Positions 19,226 through 31,510 of a stretch of DNA of 64,000 nucleotides are shown one piece after another. Numbering within the stretch: the stretch's first letter is position 1; every line of letters starts with the position of its first letter. A model generated the notes under the pieces. The model was given only the letters and a program-made list of their open reading frames with translations. It did no database searches and was not told the origin of the DNA. The stretch lies in the NCBI GenBank assembly GCA_030248195.1, contig JASAND010015646.1, positions 1 through 64,000 of the forward strand, given 5' to 3'. Source of the DNA: Trissonchulus latispiculum. Its lineage: Eukaryota > Nematoda > Enoplea > Enoplida > Ironidae. The translations under genes and the position numbers were made by a program.

Positions 19226-19635
19226 TACACATGTTGCAATCTGAGGCGTCGACGCGCGTCTCTCTGCGTTTGTGACTGATGAATGCACCTGTCCAAGCCT
19301 CCGTACGATGACGGAGGCCTATAGTCAAAAAATGGCAAATTTTCAAATTCTTCCAATATATCCAAGTTTTATGTCAAATTAAAGCCCCTGACGTCCTAAA
19401 CATTTATCTTCTTACACCAAGTCTCTACAAAGCAGTATGAGAGAGTTAGAGCTACTTAAAATTTGAAGCAAATACCAGTCGGAATGAGCGTGACCAAATA
19501 ACTCAAACGCCGTTTCTTGCTCGTTGCTTGCCTTGGCATTTTAATTAATGCAGTAATAAATATACCTACATGTAGAGGGTTTAAATTGATGTATTTGTCA
19601 TGCCGTAGTTTTTAGTAGTCCTGTGTTCGCGACTT
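19226..19635. other. Non-coding, nothing recognised
   Basis: Between the LTR-like repeat and the tail of the non-LTR element. No coding frame or repeat partner is seen in the window. Confidence 0.35.
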
Positions 19636-19689
19636 CATCATCATCATCATCATCAGCATTAGGGCCAGGCGGAGCGGATCCATACAGCT

Positions 19690-20480
19690 GAGCAGTTAAT
19701 CAAACCGCCCAGTACCCCTAAGGAAACCCAGAATACGCGAAGGGGCCTCCCAAAGGACAGCCAAGCCAAGGGAAGAGTCAAAATGTCTCCTCCGCACAGC
19801 TTCCTTAGCTGGACAGGAGAGGCTCAGGTGGTCTAAGGTCTCCTGGGAACAGTCTGGGCACAGGTCGGAGGGAGATGCAGTGGGGTTATTTTAATTCCGA
19901 TATTGGGCTAAAAGTAGGCTTTTTCCGGGTCGCAGCTGGGACAGGGTGATTCTGTCACTAAAGATTGACCTTGTTCGGTCGTGGGAAATGCCACTGTGCC
20001 ATTTTTGGGTAAAGTGCCGCCTGAGCACGGCTGAACCTGTAGAATAATCTATTGCAACCTCGTCTTTAACCATCTCCTCTCCATTTCTCGCTAGTCTGTC
20101 GGCCATTTCATTTCCGGAAATTCCGCAGAGTCTGAGAATCCAGATGAGGCTAGCCGTTAAGTTTCGCCTGTTAAGACTATCTAGATGCTTCCAGATAGCA
20201 GTTTCCAGATACGTACATGGCAGGCCAGGTCCTCCAGGCTGCTTCTGCACCGCCGATAGTGAATCCGTGCAGATCCGGATCAAATTAGTTCGGTGCAGCT
20301 TTCCATATCTTAGAGGACCCAGTCTAGGGCCTTTTTGATGGCGATGACCTCAGCTCTATACCTGGAACAGACAATTCCAGCTGGGAAGGCAAGGTGCCTT
20401 CTACACTAGGTGAAGGTTTTCACAACATAGACACCGCTGCTTAGCGGATCCGTCAGTCCATATGATGTAGTCAGCGGTCT
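19690..20480 (-). pseudogene. RNase H and C-terminal zinc motif of the non-LTR element
   Basis: DYIIWTDGSA (about 20450-20475) gives the first catalytic Asp, ICTDSLSAV (about 20250-20280) another, and GNEMADRLA (about 20080-20110) the last. After a frame change the motif LCPDCSQETLDHLSLSC (about 19800-19860) forms the cysteine-histidine cluster common at the end of such ORF2 proteins. It ends with a stop near 19690. Confidence 0.8.
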
Positions 20481-20659
20481 GTCGGTTGCGGAGGTCCTGC
20501 AGTGCCATTGTTCTCCTTTCAGGAGGGGAGAGATTTCTGCACAAGGTAGCAATTGATGTGCTGGCTTCCAAAGTTGCTTGCTGATGCCAGGGAGCGAATG
20601 GTGGGAGTAGGCAGATTGGCTTGCGTGACCGCCCCACCAGAGAAGTTTCATCCACAATT

Positions 20660-22134
20660 TCAGCGGTTTTCGATCTCCAACTAGACTGGGTTTTCAGGAT
20701 TCTGTGCCTGGTGTTGGGTAGAGCCACTGGTGATCGCCGGAGGCTATCTTCAGATAGCCGCAGGCTCTTCTCGTACATTTTGGAGGCCAGGTATTGGGAT
20801 CTGAGTTGGAAAGGTTGGACACCGGCCTCCATCTGTAGAGCGTCTATAGGGGACAAGCTATGGCAGCCAGAAACAATAATTCTACATGCCTTATTCTGGA
20901 TCTTTTCAACCGACTGGATGCGAGTTGGGGCTGCTGAAATGCCCCAGATTCCGGAACAGTATTCCAGGGAGGACCTTACAAAGGTCAGGTAGACAGAACG
21001 AAGGTCTTCCTTGCTCAGTCCCCAGTCTCTACCAGCAAGGGCAGACAGGATTCGAGTGCGTGATCCCAACTTCGCCCTGAGCTGGGCAACGTGGGGGCTA
21101 AAATTGAGAAGCCGGTCGAACGTTACACCCAGGAATGTGACTGATTCTTTTCCGGGGATGAGCTCACCATTGTAGAACAGCGCCAGGAGTCTTCTGGCTT
21201 CGGCGTTTAGGGTGATAAATATCATGGATTCACACTTGTTGGCATCGGCCGGCATGCGCCATTTCCGTGTCCATCGATACAGAACCTCCAGGGTCCAGGC
21301 CTTTCTGCAGGTTGACTTCTGTTTTTGCCACTTCTTTATTCTGCGACCACAGGGCAAGATCATCCGCAAATAAGGAAGCCTGAATTCTCTCCGGCATCCT
21401 GTCCAGGATATCATTGATGAACACAAGGGACAGGAGTGGAGAGAGGCAGCTTCCTTGAGGTACCCCGTGATGGAGGTTTCTGTATGGGCTTCTTTTGGAT
21501 CCAACACGGACACAGGCTTTGCGATCAGACAAAAATTGGTGGATCCACTACACGGCACAGACGGGTAGGCCGGGCCTGAGCAGCTTCTGAATGAGACCAG
21601 GCTTCCACACTGTGTCGAAAGAGAAAATCGATGAGGACCAGTCCAGTTCTTCTTGCCATCTTAGGTTGGAAGAATCCATCTACTACTGACTGTGTCACTC
21701 TTAGGTCCTGATCATCAGTAGCAGCTTCCGGGCGGAATCCAGCTTGCGCTCCAGATCCAGATTCCAGAAGAATCCTCTGCTCTCCAGGAAATACTGGAGT
21801 TTCACTGGAGTTTTAAATCTGCGTTTCACCTTTGCCTGCATCAATTTAGATGTAGGCTGACAGGGCGGTAGAAGCTGGTTTGGTCCACGGGTTCGCCTCT
21901 TTTGTGAATAAGTATTATCATTGCTTGTTTTCAGGAGCTGGGAATTTCACCGTACTTCCAGGACCTGTTGCAGAGTCTCAGAAGAGTATCTTTGAGCCCA
22001 GGGGTTGCCTTCTTAAGCATTTCATTGCGGATTCCGTCAGGACAAGGGGCTAGCTTCAATTTGAGGTTGCTGATGGCGGCACTGAGTTCGGACATGCCAA
22101 AAGGGTTGCAAAGAGTTGCTGAAGAAGCATGCAT
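20660..22134 (-). pseudogene. Reverse transcriptase domain of the non-LTR element
   Basis: LAPCPDGIRNEML (about 22030-22070) is the RT finger motif with Gly changed to Cys. HGVPQGSCLSPLL (about 21430-21480) and FADDLALWS (about 21350-21380) are the core motifs, the latter with both catalytic Asp. The thumb region continues with LGVTFD and a long helical stretch to about 20700. Several frame changes lie between 21930 and 21280. Confidence 0.85.
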
Positions 22135-22620
22135 GCATTCGCATTTCCTCTCGGTTTTGTTTCTTCAGGATTATGTTGTCCCTGACAGCCTTCAGCCGGC
22201 TGACAGATGCGTATTACGCAGCAAATGCAGAGGCCTTTGCATAGTCACTGTACAGAAGTTTTGTCTCATTTTCTGATGGCTGCGCTCGAGTGGGAATTGG
22301 CTTTCCCGTCGATGTCTTTGATTGTTCTCATGACCATTGCTGGGTCCGATCTTAGGCTCAGGCCAGATGCATAATTTCTCCATTCTTCTCTTTGCCGTGG
22401 TCATCATTTCCCGGAGCGTTTTGTTTCCTCTGTCCACTTTCGCTTAGCATCATCACTGGATCTTGCGTCCTTCCGCAGCTCCCGGCACCTTCTTGCACGG
22501 GCTGTCAGTTCTGGATTCCACCAGGCCTTAGCCTCCTTCCTTTCCTGCGGAATTTAGGAATAGCTGTTCTGGCGGCTTCGGTGATTGATTTCGAGATGGC
22601 GCCATTAGGGAATGCGCCGT

Positions 22621-23673
22621 TTAAGATTCCGGGTCAGGCAAGGTCAGGGTGAGCTGATCGTCGAGTACCCGACAGAATCGGTTCCAGTCCGCTTTTTCAA
22701 AATTTAACCTAGCCGGTCTCTCTCTTCCGCCAGGTTTGACGATTGTAGGGAGGCAGATCAGAATAGGTTGGTGGTCTGACACAGTATCCGGGGACACTTT
22801 CCAGTTCACCGTCCCACCTTTGCCCGACAATAGTTATATCGGGGACAGAGTTGGATGCGGCTTTTGTGGATTCACCGTTGTTAGCATCCAGCAGGCTGTT
22901 TTGCAGAATCCAATCCTCCAAAAGATCACCGGCTTCATTCGGTGGCTGCCAGTTGTCCCACACGGGGCTGTGGACGTTGAAATTGCCCATCACGATGGTG
23001 CTGCGGATGTTTGGCAGTAGGGACGGATCGAAGTTCCGCACACGGTGGTCGTCCGCGGTCCGGATGATGGGCGGGCAGTAGACAGAGGAAATAGGCATGA
23101 GGCTGCCGTTGACCATGATTTGAATTGCTAGTGCATCCGTTGATTCGTCGCAGTTCTGGACTAGTTGATCTGGCATTCTGTAGTAGTCGATTCCTTTCCG
23201 GATTAGAAGGGCTACTCCTACTCCGCCGCCAAGCGCAGTTGAAGCGGCGGTGGCAGCAGCTCTTCTATCCCTCCTTCGGCAGGTATGTTCCTCGTTGTAA
23301 TTTGCAAGATTTAGTGTTTCGCCACGCTTGAGCCAAGTCTCCTGGGTAGTTGCCACATCAGTGTTGTGTTCTTCCAGGAGCTTGGTCAAGAAGATTTTTT
23401 GGCCTGGGACAATGCGCCGGCGTTCCAATGAAGCAGGCGTAGGCAGTCCCTGTGAGTTCCAGCTGGGGGCGACTGAGTAGGGCGGCGGGTTGGCCTGTTG
23501 TCATCTTGACTTGGTGAGAGCAGGCTGGGAATTGGGCGTGGGTTTGGCAGTTGCGGTGGGTTGGCGGGGGGAGGTTGGGTTGGGGGAGAGGCCCAAAAAA
23601 TGCCCCAAAAATTAGTGCGTTTGTACTTCATTGGAACTTTATCGCGCCTTCGGATCGACTTCATGATTAGCAT
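22621..23673 (-). pseudogene. AP-type endonuclease domain of the non-LTR element
   Basis: Nicks target DNA for target-primed reverse transcription. Three overlapping frames hold it. A proline-rich stretch leads into LLHWNAGALSQAK (endonuclease start, about 23410-23450). Then come QETWLKRG with the metal-binding Glu, the GGGVGVALLIRK strand, MGNFNVHSPVWDN (the DFN-A-H motif with a substituted first Asp) and, after a frame change, SDHQPILI at about 22765-22790, the catalytic SDH. Frame changes occur near 23400 and 22740. Confidence 0.8.
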
Positions 23674-23764
23674 ATACTATATAACCAAACCTTTACTAGT
23701 TTGCTTTACTTTGCCAGCTTTGTAGCTTCATAAACTGCATTATTGCAAACATGATTGTCTTAAA

Positions 23765-24150
23765 TGGTGGATACTGGATATGTGCTACTTGGAATACCCT
23801 GTTCATAATGGGAGCATCCAGTATGAGTTTTCGTACGAGGCTATTGAAGTGGAAAATATATAGCAAATTAAACTACAAAATTTGGTTTGGGAATTGATAA
23901 TATACAATGCAAAGAATTCAATGTTTAAATAGCGTTTAAATGGCAAAATTGTAAAATTCTCTCAACTGCTGGAGGGCTCCTCCCCCCAGACCCCCTTTTT
24001 CGTTTGCCGCTTTTGGCTACAATAGATTTAAACTAAGAACCTTATTAAAATTTTGTACGTAGTGTTCATACAATTGTTACAAAAAAATAAAAATGTTACC
24101 CTTCCCCCAAACTTCGGTCCAAACCGCCCCCCCCCTGAAAATATTTTGTA
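23765..24150 (-). repeat. Inverted copy of the repeat at 740-1165
   Basis: The same phrases in reverse complement, for example 'ACTTGGAATACCCTGTTCAT' and 'CAAATTAAACTACAAAATTT'. The G-rich end of the partner appears here as a C run at 24127-24135. Confidence 0.65.
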
Positions 24151-24695
24151 TCTACGCTACTGTGTTTACTGCAATTAAATTTTTCACTACGTCTATAAGT
24201 TATGACATATATATATCGCGACCTTTATGGCAAAAAACCCTAACTAAACAAAACTGTCAAAATTCACATTTTTGCTGAAATGGATACTATTGGCCCTAAT
24301 TTCTTTGGCAAAAAGGCCTATCCAAAATTAAATATAAATATAACCTATATAAATAAGCTCTCCACAGCCGTTTGCCATTTTGACACAAGTACAGACTTGT
24401 TGTGTTCCCATATGACATATTGACCCAAGATACTTCGGTCATTTTGCCAGAAACATATTCATGATTTGACCTAAGGCAATTTGGCAATTTGACCTAAGTG
24501 ACTAGTTCCTATGGCCATGTCGTAAATTCGTTTTATAAGTGAATACAACTTGGCCTAAATACAACACTGAATTAATATTATCATTGTTTTAGGTGACAAT
24601 GATTATGCAAATAAGGAAAATCATGTGACCCAACCTTGGTGATGGAGATAACAGAGCGTAGCTACGGAAATGATCAAAATATTTGGCTAGAACTA
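24151..24695. other. Non-coding, nothing recognised
   Basis: AT-rich, with recurring 'TTTGGC' and 'TTTGACC' phrases at 24300-24500. No gene or bounded element is supported. Confidence 0.35.
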
Positions 24696-24699
24696 AAAC

Positions 24700-24860
24700 A
24701 TTAATTCATAAATGATTCAAATGTGTTAAAACAAAGAACTGATTCGTACCTCTGTCAAATGAGTTAAAACGAATTTAGATTGATTCATTCCGTTATCAAA
24801 AGGGTTAAAACCTCCAGGATTGATTCATACCTGGACGAAATGGGTTAAAACGAAAGCCCC
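24700..24860 (+). repeat. Four diverged tandem units ending GGGTTAAAAC
   Basis: Units of about 35-50 bp, each with GATTCA(TACCT) followed by a variant of AAATGGGTTAAAAC, at about 24715, 24750, 24790 and 24840. The same phrase, ATCAAATGGGTTAAAAC, occurs in the LTR-like repeats at about 34738-34755 and, complemented, at 17722-17740. Confidence 0.55.
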
Positions 24861-24888
24861 CCGCACCCCAAGTCCCCGTTGCACCTAT

Positions 24889-25905
24889 GCTAAGAAGAAG
24901 CAGAATACTAACTATTATGACTTACCGAAGGGTGACGGATTTGTGAAGGTCTGTCGTGGCTATTTCTTGGCTACTTTGTCCATTTCAGACACGCGCCTGA
25001 AAACCGCTCTGAAACGTGACGAAGAGCATAGTGCATTTCAGGATGCATAAGCCAAGAAGCGGAAGCACTGTCCAACAAGATAAGTGAGGGGGATAAAATC
25101 AAGGTTCATGAGCATGTCAGCATGTTCCCGCCTGTGCTGTCCCACTATACGTACTAGAAAGAAGTCAAAAATGATGTATTTGGAGAGCAATGTCAAAAAT
25201 GTTACCAGCATGGACCGACTATACAAGCAATGGTGCAGTACCGATTCAGCTGTCCCAGTGTCCTTGGCGTCATATCGGAAAATCTTGAAAGAAGGCTTTC
25301 CTCGTCTTCCAATTCATAAACCGAAGAAAGATCAGTGCAATGTGTGCGAGAAATGGAAAAATCTGAGTGCCGAAAGGAAAGAAGAATTTCGTGAACAGTA
25401 CGAAAACCACATTGAAATGAAAGAAGCTGCGTACGCCGCTAAGTCAGCTGACCGAGAGGTGGCCCTGCAGTCAGAAAGTTCTCTGAAATCCTGTAATTTT
25501 GATTTGCAAGCAGTCTTGTATGTGCCTTGCAAAGACACCTCCCAAATTTTCTACCGCAGGAAATTGGCCACCTACAATTTCACCATCTGGGATGAGAAGC
25601 CTCACGGCGGATACTGTTTCTACTGATCGGAGGTTGATGCCAGTCGGGGTGCTGTCGAAATAGCATCTTGTTTCCTACGTTTCCTAACCCAGCTTCCAGA
25701 GTCAGTGGAAGAGGTTACGTTTTGGTCCGACAGCTGTGGCGGACAAAATCGTAAAAAATTTGTTAGCATGTGCTTCCTGCAGGCTGTCCGGTCCCTTCCA
25801 GTTAACATCCTCCGCAACAGCTTTCTTGAGCCAGGTCACACAATGATGCAGTGATTCTATGCATTCTTGCATAGAGTATTGTGATGAGGCGACGTGACGT
25901 TGGTC
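24889..25905 (+). pseudogene. Transposon-borne protein family with GGQN and DSMHS motifs, broken
   Basis: Coding remains in several frames: a segment ending TLSISDTRLKTALKR (24889-25050) and a long frame 25084-25626 with C-x2-C (CNVCEKW). YNFTIWDEKPHGGYCFY then meets TGA where Trp is expected. Next come SDSCGGQN (about 25720-25745) and, after one more frame change, GHT...DSMHSCIEYCDEA (about 25830-25895). These motifs belong to a family abundant in invertebrate genomes, annotated as far as I recall as DUF7869-like and mostly linked to mobile DNA. Its function is not known to me. There are at least one nonsense codon and two frame changes. It starts directly at an ACCTATGC motif of the G/C-run family. 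Confidence 0.6.
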
Positions 25906-27029
25906 CTCTAAATACTGATAATTGTGTTAGGTAAAATTATTTTGGATTGAAATTAAAGTAGAAATGTTATTTTATAGGTGAATTGTAATGTGAGTGAAAT
26001 TGTTTTGAGAATCTTGTTGAAATTAGTCATCTTGCCATGTTGAAATGTGTGTTCTTGTCAGCCATCCTAGTCACTAGGTGGCCCCGTATGTATGTTTGTT
26101 CTCGCTGGGAATATCTACACTTTTCTGTCTCTAAAAATGGGACCTAAATTTATCCAATCAAATTCTTCAAGCGCTTTTCGAAACTAGTTCTGTCTGTCTA
26201 GACGTATCATTATTATTAAGTTTGGGTTTTGTTGTTCGTGGTGTCCAGTCGGTTTTTTCTGCTAGCGCTCCTTTTTTCTAGCCGTGTACTTTTTGTCTTT
26301 GCAAAAGTGCGGACCATTTCTTGCATTCCTAAATTACTTAGGCTCCAGGGTGACCCTGTAGAGCCATTTAGTTTAAAAATTTATTCATTCTATTCTCTTT
26401 TCTTCTGAACTCTTCTCTTAATTTCTATGGCTCTTATGTTTTCGACCGTGACGGTCTAGGGACATTTGTTGACTTTTTCTTATGGGTATAATTTTGGGTT
26501 TATTTGTTGGAAAGCTTGTTTTTGTTTAAAATTTGGTGTAGTGTTTCTGTAAAAATTATTGGTTTGAAAATATTTCTGTAATTTCATATTTTTTCCTTGT
26601 ATTCTTTGTGTCTGTACGCATAGTTTTCGGGGGTCTCCCCCAGTATCAAGCACGCTTTTGTTTTATAGTAAATGTGGTCTATTTTAGACCTTTAGGGCGT
26701 CTTCCTAGATAGGTTTTTGTATTAGAATTGCATAGTCGGTAAGTAGGGCTTTTCTGAGAGATTTTGGGTAGATAGCTAGTTATTTTTAAGTGTGTAATTT
26801 TCAGCAAATTTGGGGTATTTCCTTATTTATTTGAGTCTTTGCTCTTCATCGGCGGTTTAACTCCGTTCTGTAGGTTACACTTAGGACAAATTTGGCGAGG
26901 TTAGTTAGGTCGACTACATCTCCTCCAATTTCGACGTTCTCCTTGTGCACAGTTTACCACTCGTAAAGTTTGGTTAGTCAGTACACTGCCAACTTTACAG
27001 AATGCTAAAAGAGGCTTGGAGGTGCACGT
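25906..27029. other. Non-coding, nothing recognised
   Basis: T-rich sequence without an open frame, repeat partner or RNA signal that I can support. Confidence 0.4.
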
Positions 27030-27470
27030 GCCGAAAACGGCCTTTGGGTGACCCACCTCCCCAAAAACTAATTGCATAAATACGCTTAATGACGCTAATA
27101 ATCGCTAAAAAGTTTTAAGTTTTCAATTTTCAGTTTTTGGCCGAAAAATCGCCTTTTCATCGCCTCAATTGAAAATTTTTTTACCCCTCCTCCCAAATCG
27201 ATTTCTTCCCCCACCCCTCCCCCTTTTTCGCCAGACCCCCTCCCTACTTTTTCAAACCTCAACCCACTTTTTCCGCCAGTCTCTCCTATGTCCCGAACCC
27301 CCCCCCCCATTCAAACCGCAGGAAATCCAAAAAATGGCCTTCTGTATGTGAACGCTATTTTCGTCAAAACAAAGCTTGTTTTTATTGTTTAAGACGTTTT
27401 TACACGGTTTTAAAGCGATTTTAAGCCAAATTTTGGGGAAAAATTTTCAAAAAATTGTATATTTAGTATA
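27030..27470. repeat. Fragment of the G/C-run foldback family
   Basis: The part around 27360-27450 (AAAACAAAGCTTGTTTTTATTG, in pieces, and 'GGTTTTAAAGCGATTTTA') matches 6325-6425 and 31430-31500. C-rich blocks precede it, as in those copies. Confidence 0.6.
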
Positions 27471-29685
27471 AATGTAATGAACTTACTGACGTAAAGACTT
27501 CTCCTGCATCTCCTATGATTGATTTGATATGATTTGTTAATGAACCGTGTTGGTCTATTCTTATTGCATAGGTCAGATAAGCTCTGGTCACACAGAAGTT
27601 TACCGGGGATTCGTTTTCGTTATCCAAAATTTTTAAATTTTTTGGCGAAACTTCAAATTTGAACATCAATTCCCCTAGATGCAAATAAGATACAGCCGTC
27701 TAGAATTTTTCTGCCGATGGGGATACATTTAGCAAATCATGGTGCCAAATGGCACCTTTAAAGCTGGGGCCTAGCAGTCAGTAGAAATTTTTAATCAATT
27801 ATGTTTCTAGTTAAGAAAAATGGGAGGGTCGGGCACACGGCTGGAGCGCGGTTGAAATCTCATTACCCGATATTTATTGACCACAACCATGCTCTATGTC
27901 TGTGCCAAAAGGTAGGCCATTCGGACAAAGTCGGGGCAAGTTGATTTTAGTAGCCTTTAATTAGTAGTATTTTAATTGTTTTAATTAATTCTTTAATTTC
28001 GAGGATTATAAAATTGTAAAATAGCTAATTAATTGAGTCCGAATATCATTAATTGACACTAATATTACCTACTTAGCTATTTATTACCTAAAAATTGAAT
28101 CTTCTTCTAATAATTGCTGCTTTAATGAAAGCAAGTGTTGTTTATTAGGGCATTTTCTATTACTTTTGCCTCGGAATATTGTTTTTCGCACTTCTTGTCA
28201 ACTGATTAAATTCACTTAACTTATTATTGGCGGGTATTAAAGGAGAAGGGATTAAGGTACTATCTCGGACCAACTACAGTACATAACAACATTTTTTATT
28301 AAGGACCTGGTGACCGAATTACCTTTCTTTTACTTGGATTATTCCTGTAACTACAGCTTGGACGTATTCGGTTCCACAATTGTCAATTATCAATCGTCTT
28401 CATAATTCCATCACATAGAGAGTTTATCTTCAAATGACTAATATTTTTATCTGATTTTAATCAATTTTAATATCAAATTTTGTCCTTTCCCTTATATATA
28501 TATGTATGTATGTGGCCGAGTAGTTGCAATGTTGCAGTCGACAACCGGCTCAACCTCGCTGGGTTAGCTGATCTTAATTACGGTTTTTGCAATATACATA
28601 TTATCCCCTTAGGTGTCCTCTCATAATCGTTTTGTGTTGGTGCAGTGTGAATTTATTTGCCAAACTGAACTCAGGTCAATGTAGTATACGTTATCAGCTT
28701 TTGACTTGTTCAGGTTTACTTGGCTAGTGATGATGCTTGCTAGTTCCAATAAAATATTTTTGAAAAATTAGCATTGGAAAATGTAAGACACGCTGTCAAA
28801 TTGTGATCTTTTGTAACAGATTGGGGAGGACTACCTTACGTATTGAAGACTAACAAAGCCATTTTGAATTCTGCACTAATTAATAACTGGAAGGAACGTC
28901 GAAAACAGCTTTGGTGACATATAATTTAGTTAATTTTGTCATGGTGCAGAAGCCGACACATAAATACTCTGTTCTGAGGAAAAAGATAGCGTGCTACATA
29001 AATCATTAAGAGCTCTAAAACGTTGATGGTTTTCGTGTCATTAGATGTTGATTTGGGTAACTGGCGAGAACGAAAATTTCAAAACGACACCAGTGCTTTA
29101 GCGGGTATTTCAAGATTACCCTATTCAGTTTAAAATCAGGCTATGCGGCTATGAGGTTATGTATTATGTCAGTCACTTTTATATGTAAATTAAGGGGGGA
29201 CTTCGACCCTAGCGTTTCATGTGGCACACCGTCGAATACGTTATGCGTTTGGTGTGGCACGTTTTATTGATTTCAAGTTAGTCACGTTCCCGAAGAATTT
29301 ATAGGGCAGCTACGACAGTTTTATTCCCTGTGGAACGCTAGTGGGCATGCACGAGGCAAGAGAATGACGGACGAGGTTTGTGAGATGTTTTCGCGTGATG
29401 TGGGTGTGCGCTCGATACTTCCAACAAGCTTTGGAGAGGAATGTTAGTGATAAAAAAGTGTAAAAGTTAGCATGTAGGTGATGACTGACACATGCAGAGT
29501 TAGAGCGTGTGAAGTTCTCCTTTTGTAACAAGGGCGTTGGAGTAGTTTGTGTCTGCAAAGTAGGCATAGATTATAGTTAGATAACTAAAACAGACGGTGA
29601 AGTGAGTATTCTGTCTGTGTGTTCGGTAGCTATAGCTTGGCTTAAACATTTGCTGCTTTATGGCGAATTCTTTTCAATTTGTTGA
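27471..29685. other. Non-coding, nothing recognised
   Basis: About 2.2 kb. Weak similarity exists between 28050-28140 and 39030-39120 ('CTACTTAGCTATTT', 'TCTTCTAATAATTGCT'-like phrases). A tRNA A-box-like 'TGGCCGAGTAGTTGC' occurs at about 28513 without a matching B box. No gene is supported. Confidence 0.35.
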
Positions 29686-29689
29686 CCAT

Positions 29690-30130
29690 CGCCATAGGGG
29701 GTGTACCAGGCTACAGTTTACCCCCTGTGAGACTCCCCCACATGGAGAGGCCGCCAGACCCCCCTCCCCCCTACCCGACCTCAACTACTCCCCCCCCCCA
29801 AGACGAGATCAAACCCCCATCCCCCCTTCCTAAAATTGGGTCCAAATCAAGTAAAAAATGCAAAATTTTTGAAAAATTTTTTGTAATTTCTGAAAATTTT
29901 TGAAAAAAATACAAAAAATGGCTATAAATCAGCTGTAAACAGCTAAAGATGGTTATTTATGGCAATTCAAAGGTAATATACACAATTGTAAACCACAATT
30001 TGTGCTAATTTAAGCATATTTTAGCACAAATTTGTCGATTTTCAAGCCCTATTTTCGCATACGAAAATTGTTGACAGAAGCTTTTGAGTACGTTTAATGT
30101 ACTGTACATCGAAAAAGGAGCATTTTTAGC
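29690..30130. repeat. G/C-run repeat fragment
   Basis: C runs with GGGGGTGTACCAGGCTAC at the left edge and A-rich sequence to the right. The style matches the family at 1-7.4 kb. No coding content. Confidence 0.45.
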
Positions 30131-31510
30131 TAAAAAGCTTGGGTACAGTTTAGGGGGGTCCTCCCCCCCCCCCCAAATTTCGGATTTTGGTGGGGTCCCC
30201 CGGGCCCCGAGCCAGATTCGGTCCTTCTACTCATAGGTGTAACGGGGATTTGGAATGGGGGCCCCCTCCCCCCAATTTTGGGGGGGGCCCTTTTTAGACC
30301 CTCCCAAAACCCCCACGACCCCCCCAAAACCTCCCCCAAAAATTTTTATGCCAAAAATAGCATTTTCAGCCATTGCAAATGCCAAAAAACATGAAATCAT
30401 TAAGTAATTTCAACATTAGATAGTGTTTTTAAACTCGAAAACTTGATTGCCAACATGTTTCTGAGTCCAGAATAAGGTCAATATTGAGCCTAGAAATCCA
30501 TAAAACCGTTGTAAACGAGTATTTCTCGCAATAATAAACAAGTTAAGCCAAAAATTTGGACTTATTTAAAAGTTTTGCAAAATTAATATACCCTAAAAAA
30601 CCCCTATTTTAGGGCAATTTTCGCGCCTTCGGCGTGACTACCCCTCCCCCCAGTTGGGGGGGGGGGCGGGGCCCCCCACAAATTTCTCGGGGGGGGGGGG
30701 GTTTGCAAATATGGGTGGGGCGAGGGGTAACCCCCCCCCCAACCCCCCCCCCACTAATAACACCTATGCTTCTACTCCCCCCAACCCAAACAGGTGGTAC
30801 ACCTATGTTGTGGGCATGGTTTCTTTGGGGGGAGGATCCCCCAAGATATTTGACCAATTTTACCCCCCCCCCAGAATTTTTGACATATCCTTCCCCAACT
30901 TTCGGCTATCCCTCTCCCCGAACCCCCCCCTCCCCAGCGATTTTCGGACCCAAAATTTAGGTAAATTTGGCCGAAAAATCGTCATTTTTTGAAAAAATTT
31001 TCTAAAATTTTGACTTATAATCGCTTTAAAACGGTGCAAAAACGCCTAAAACGTTGAAAACAGGACTTGCTTTGAAGAAAAAGGAGCTACATTACAGAAA
31101 ATTTTGCATTTTTTGGATATTTTTCGAAATTTGTCAGGTTCGAATTCTGGGGGGGGGGGGTTAGGGGGGTACCCCCATCACATTTCTTGGGTCGACCACC
31201 AACCTTCCAAGATTTACCCCCCCCCCAGACCCAAACTTCCAGGGAAACACAGGCATAGCTTCCCTGGAACTTTGGGTCGGGTGGTGGGGGGGGGGTAAAT
31301 CTTTGCCGACCTCAGAAATGTGGTGGGAGGTACCCCCCAACCCCCCCCAGACTTCGGACCTCAGAAATTTCGAAAAACTGGCGAAAAATGCAAACTTTTC
31401 TGTGATTTAGCCCTTTTTTCATCAAAACAAGGCCTGTTTTTAACGTTTTAGGTGTGTTTGCACCGTTTTAAAGCGGTTTTAGGTCAAAATTTTAGAAAAA
31501 GTTTTCCAAC
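30130..31510. mobile_element. Foldback element of the G/C-run family
   Basis: 30340-30640 is the inverted complement of about 6850-7200. 31000-31250 and 31255-31510 are inverted copies of each other, meeting almost head to head at 'CCAGGGAAAC...CTTCCCTGG' (31240-31268), with a loop of about 10-20 bases. It is the same family as 6175-7440, with arms arranged around a different centre. No transposase frame. Confidence 0.6.

Larger units (their letters stand above)
19636..23673 (-). mobile_element. Non-LTR retrotransposon (I-group-like), full ORF2 region, many frame breaks
   Basis: Read on the - strand, the order is AP-type endonuclease (about 23470-22700), reverse transcriptase (about 22130-20700), RNase H (about 20480-20070) and a CCHC-like zinc motif (about 19870-19800). 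A stop codon and a 3' tail of TGA repeats (19637-19660) follow. Presence of RNase H plus a short tandem-repeat tail fits the I superfamily in the broad sense. The gag-like ORF1 is absent, so the element is 5' truncated. It is split by numerous frameshifts and stops and is inactive. Confidence 0.85.

Noticed and set aside
19022..19288. Protein frame conserved between the two LTR-like copies (also 33256-33459)
   Set aside because: The frame lies in DNA conserved on both strands without a start codon context or family features; the conservation is that of the repeat.
28505..28575. tRNA gene (A-box-like TGGCCGAGTAGTTGC)
   Set aside because: No B box at the right distance and no cloverleaf pairing.
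29310..29567. Small frame on the - strand
   Set aside because: No family features, no repeat partner and no start-site support.
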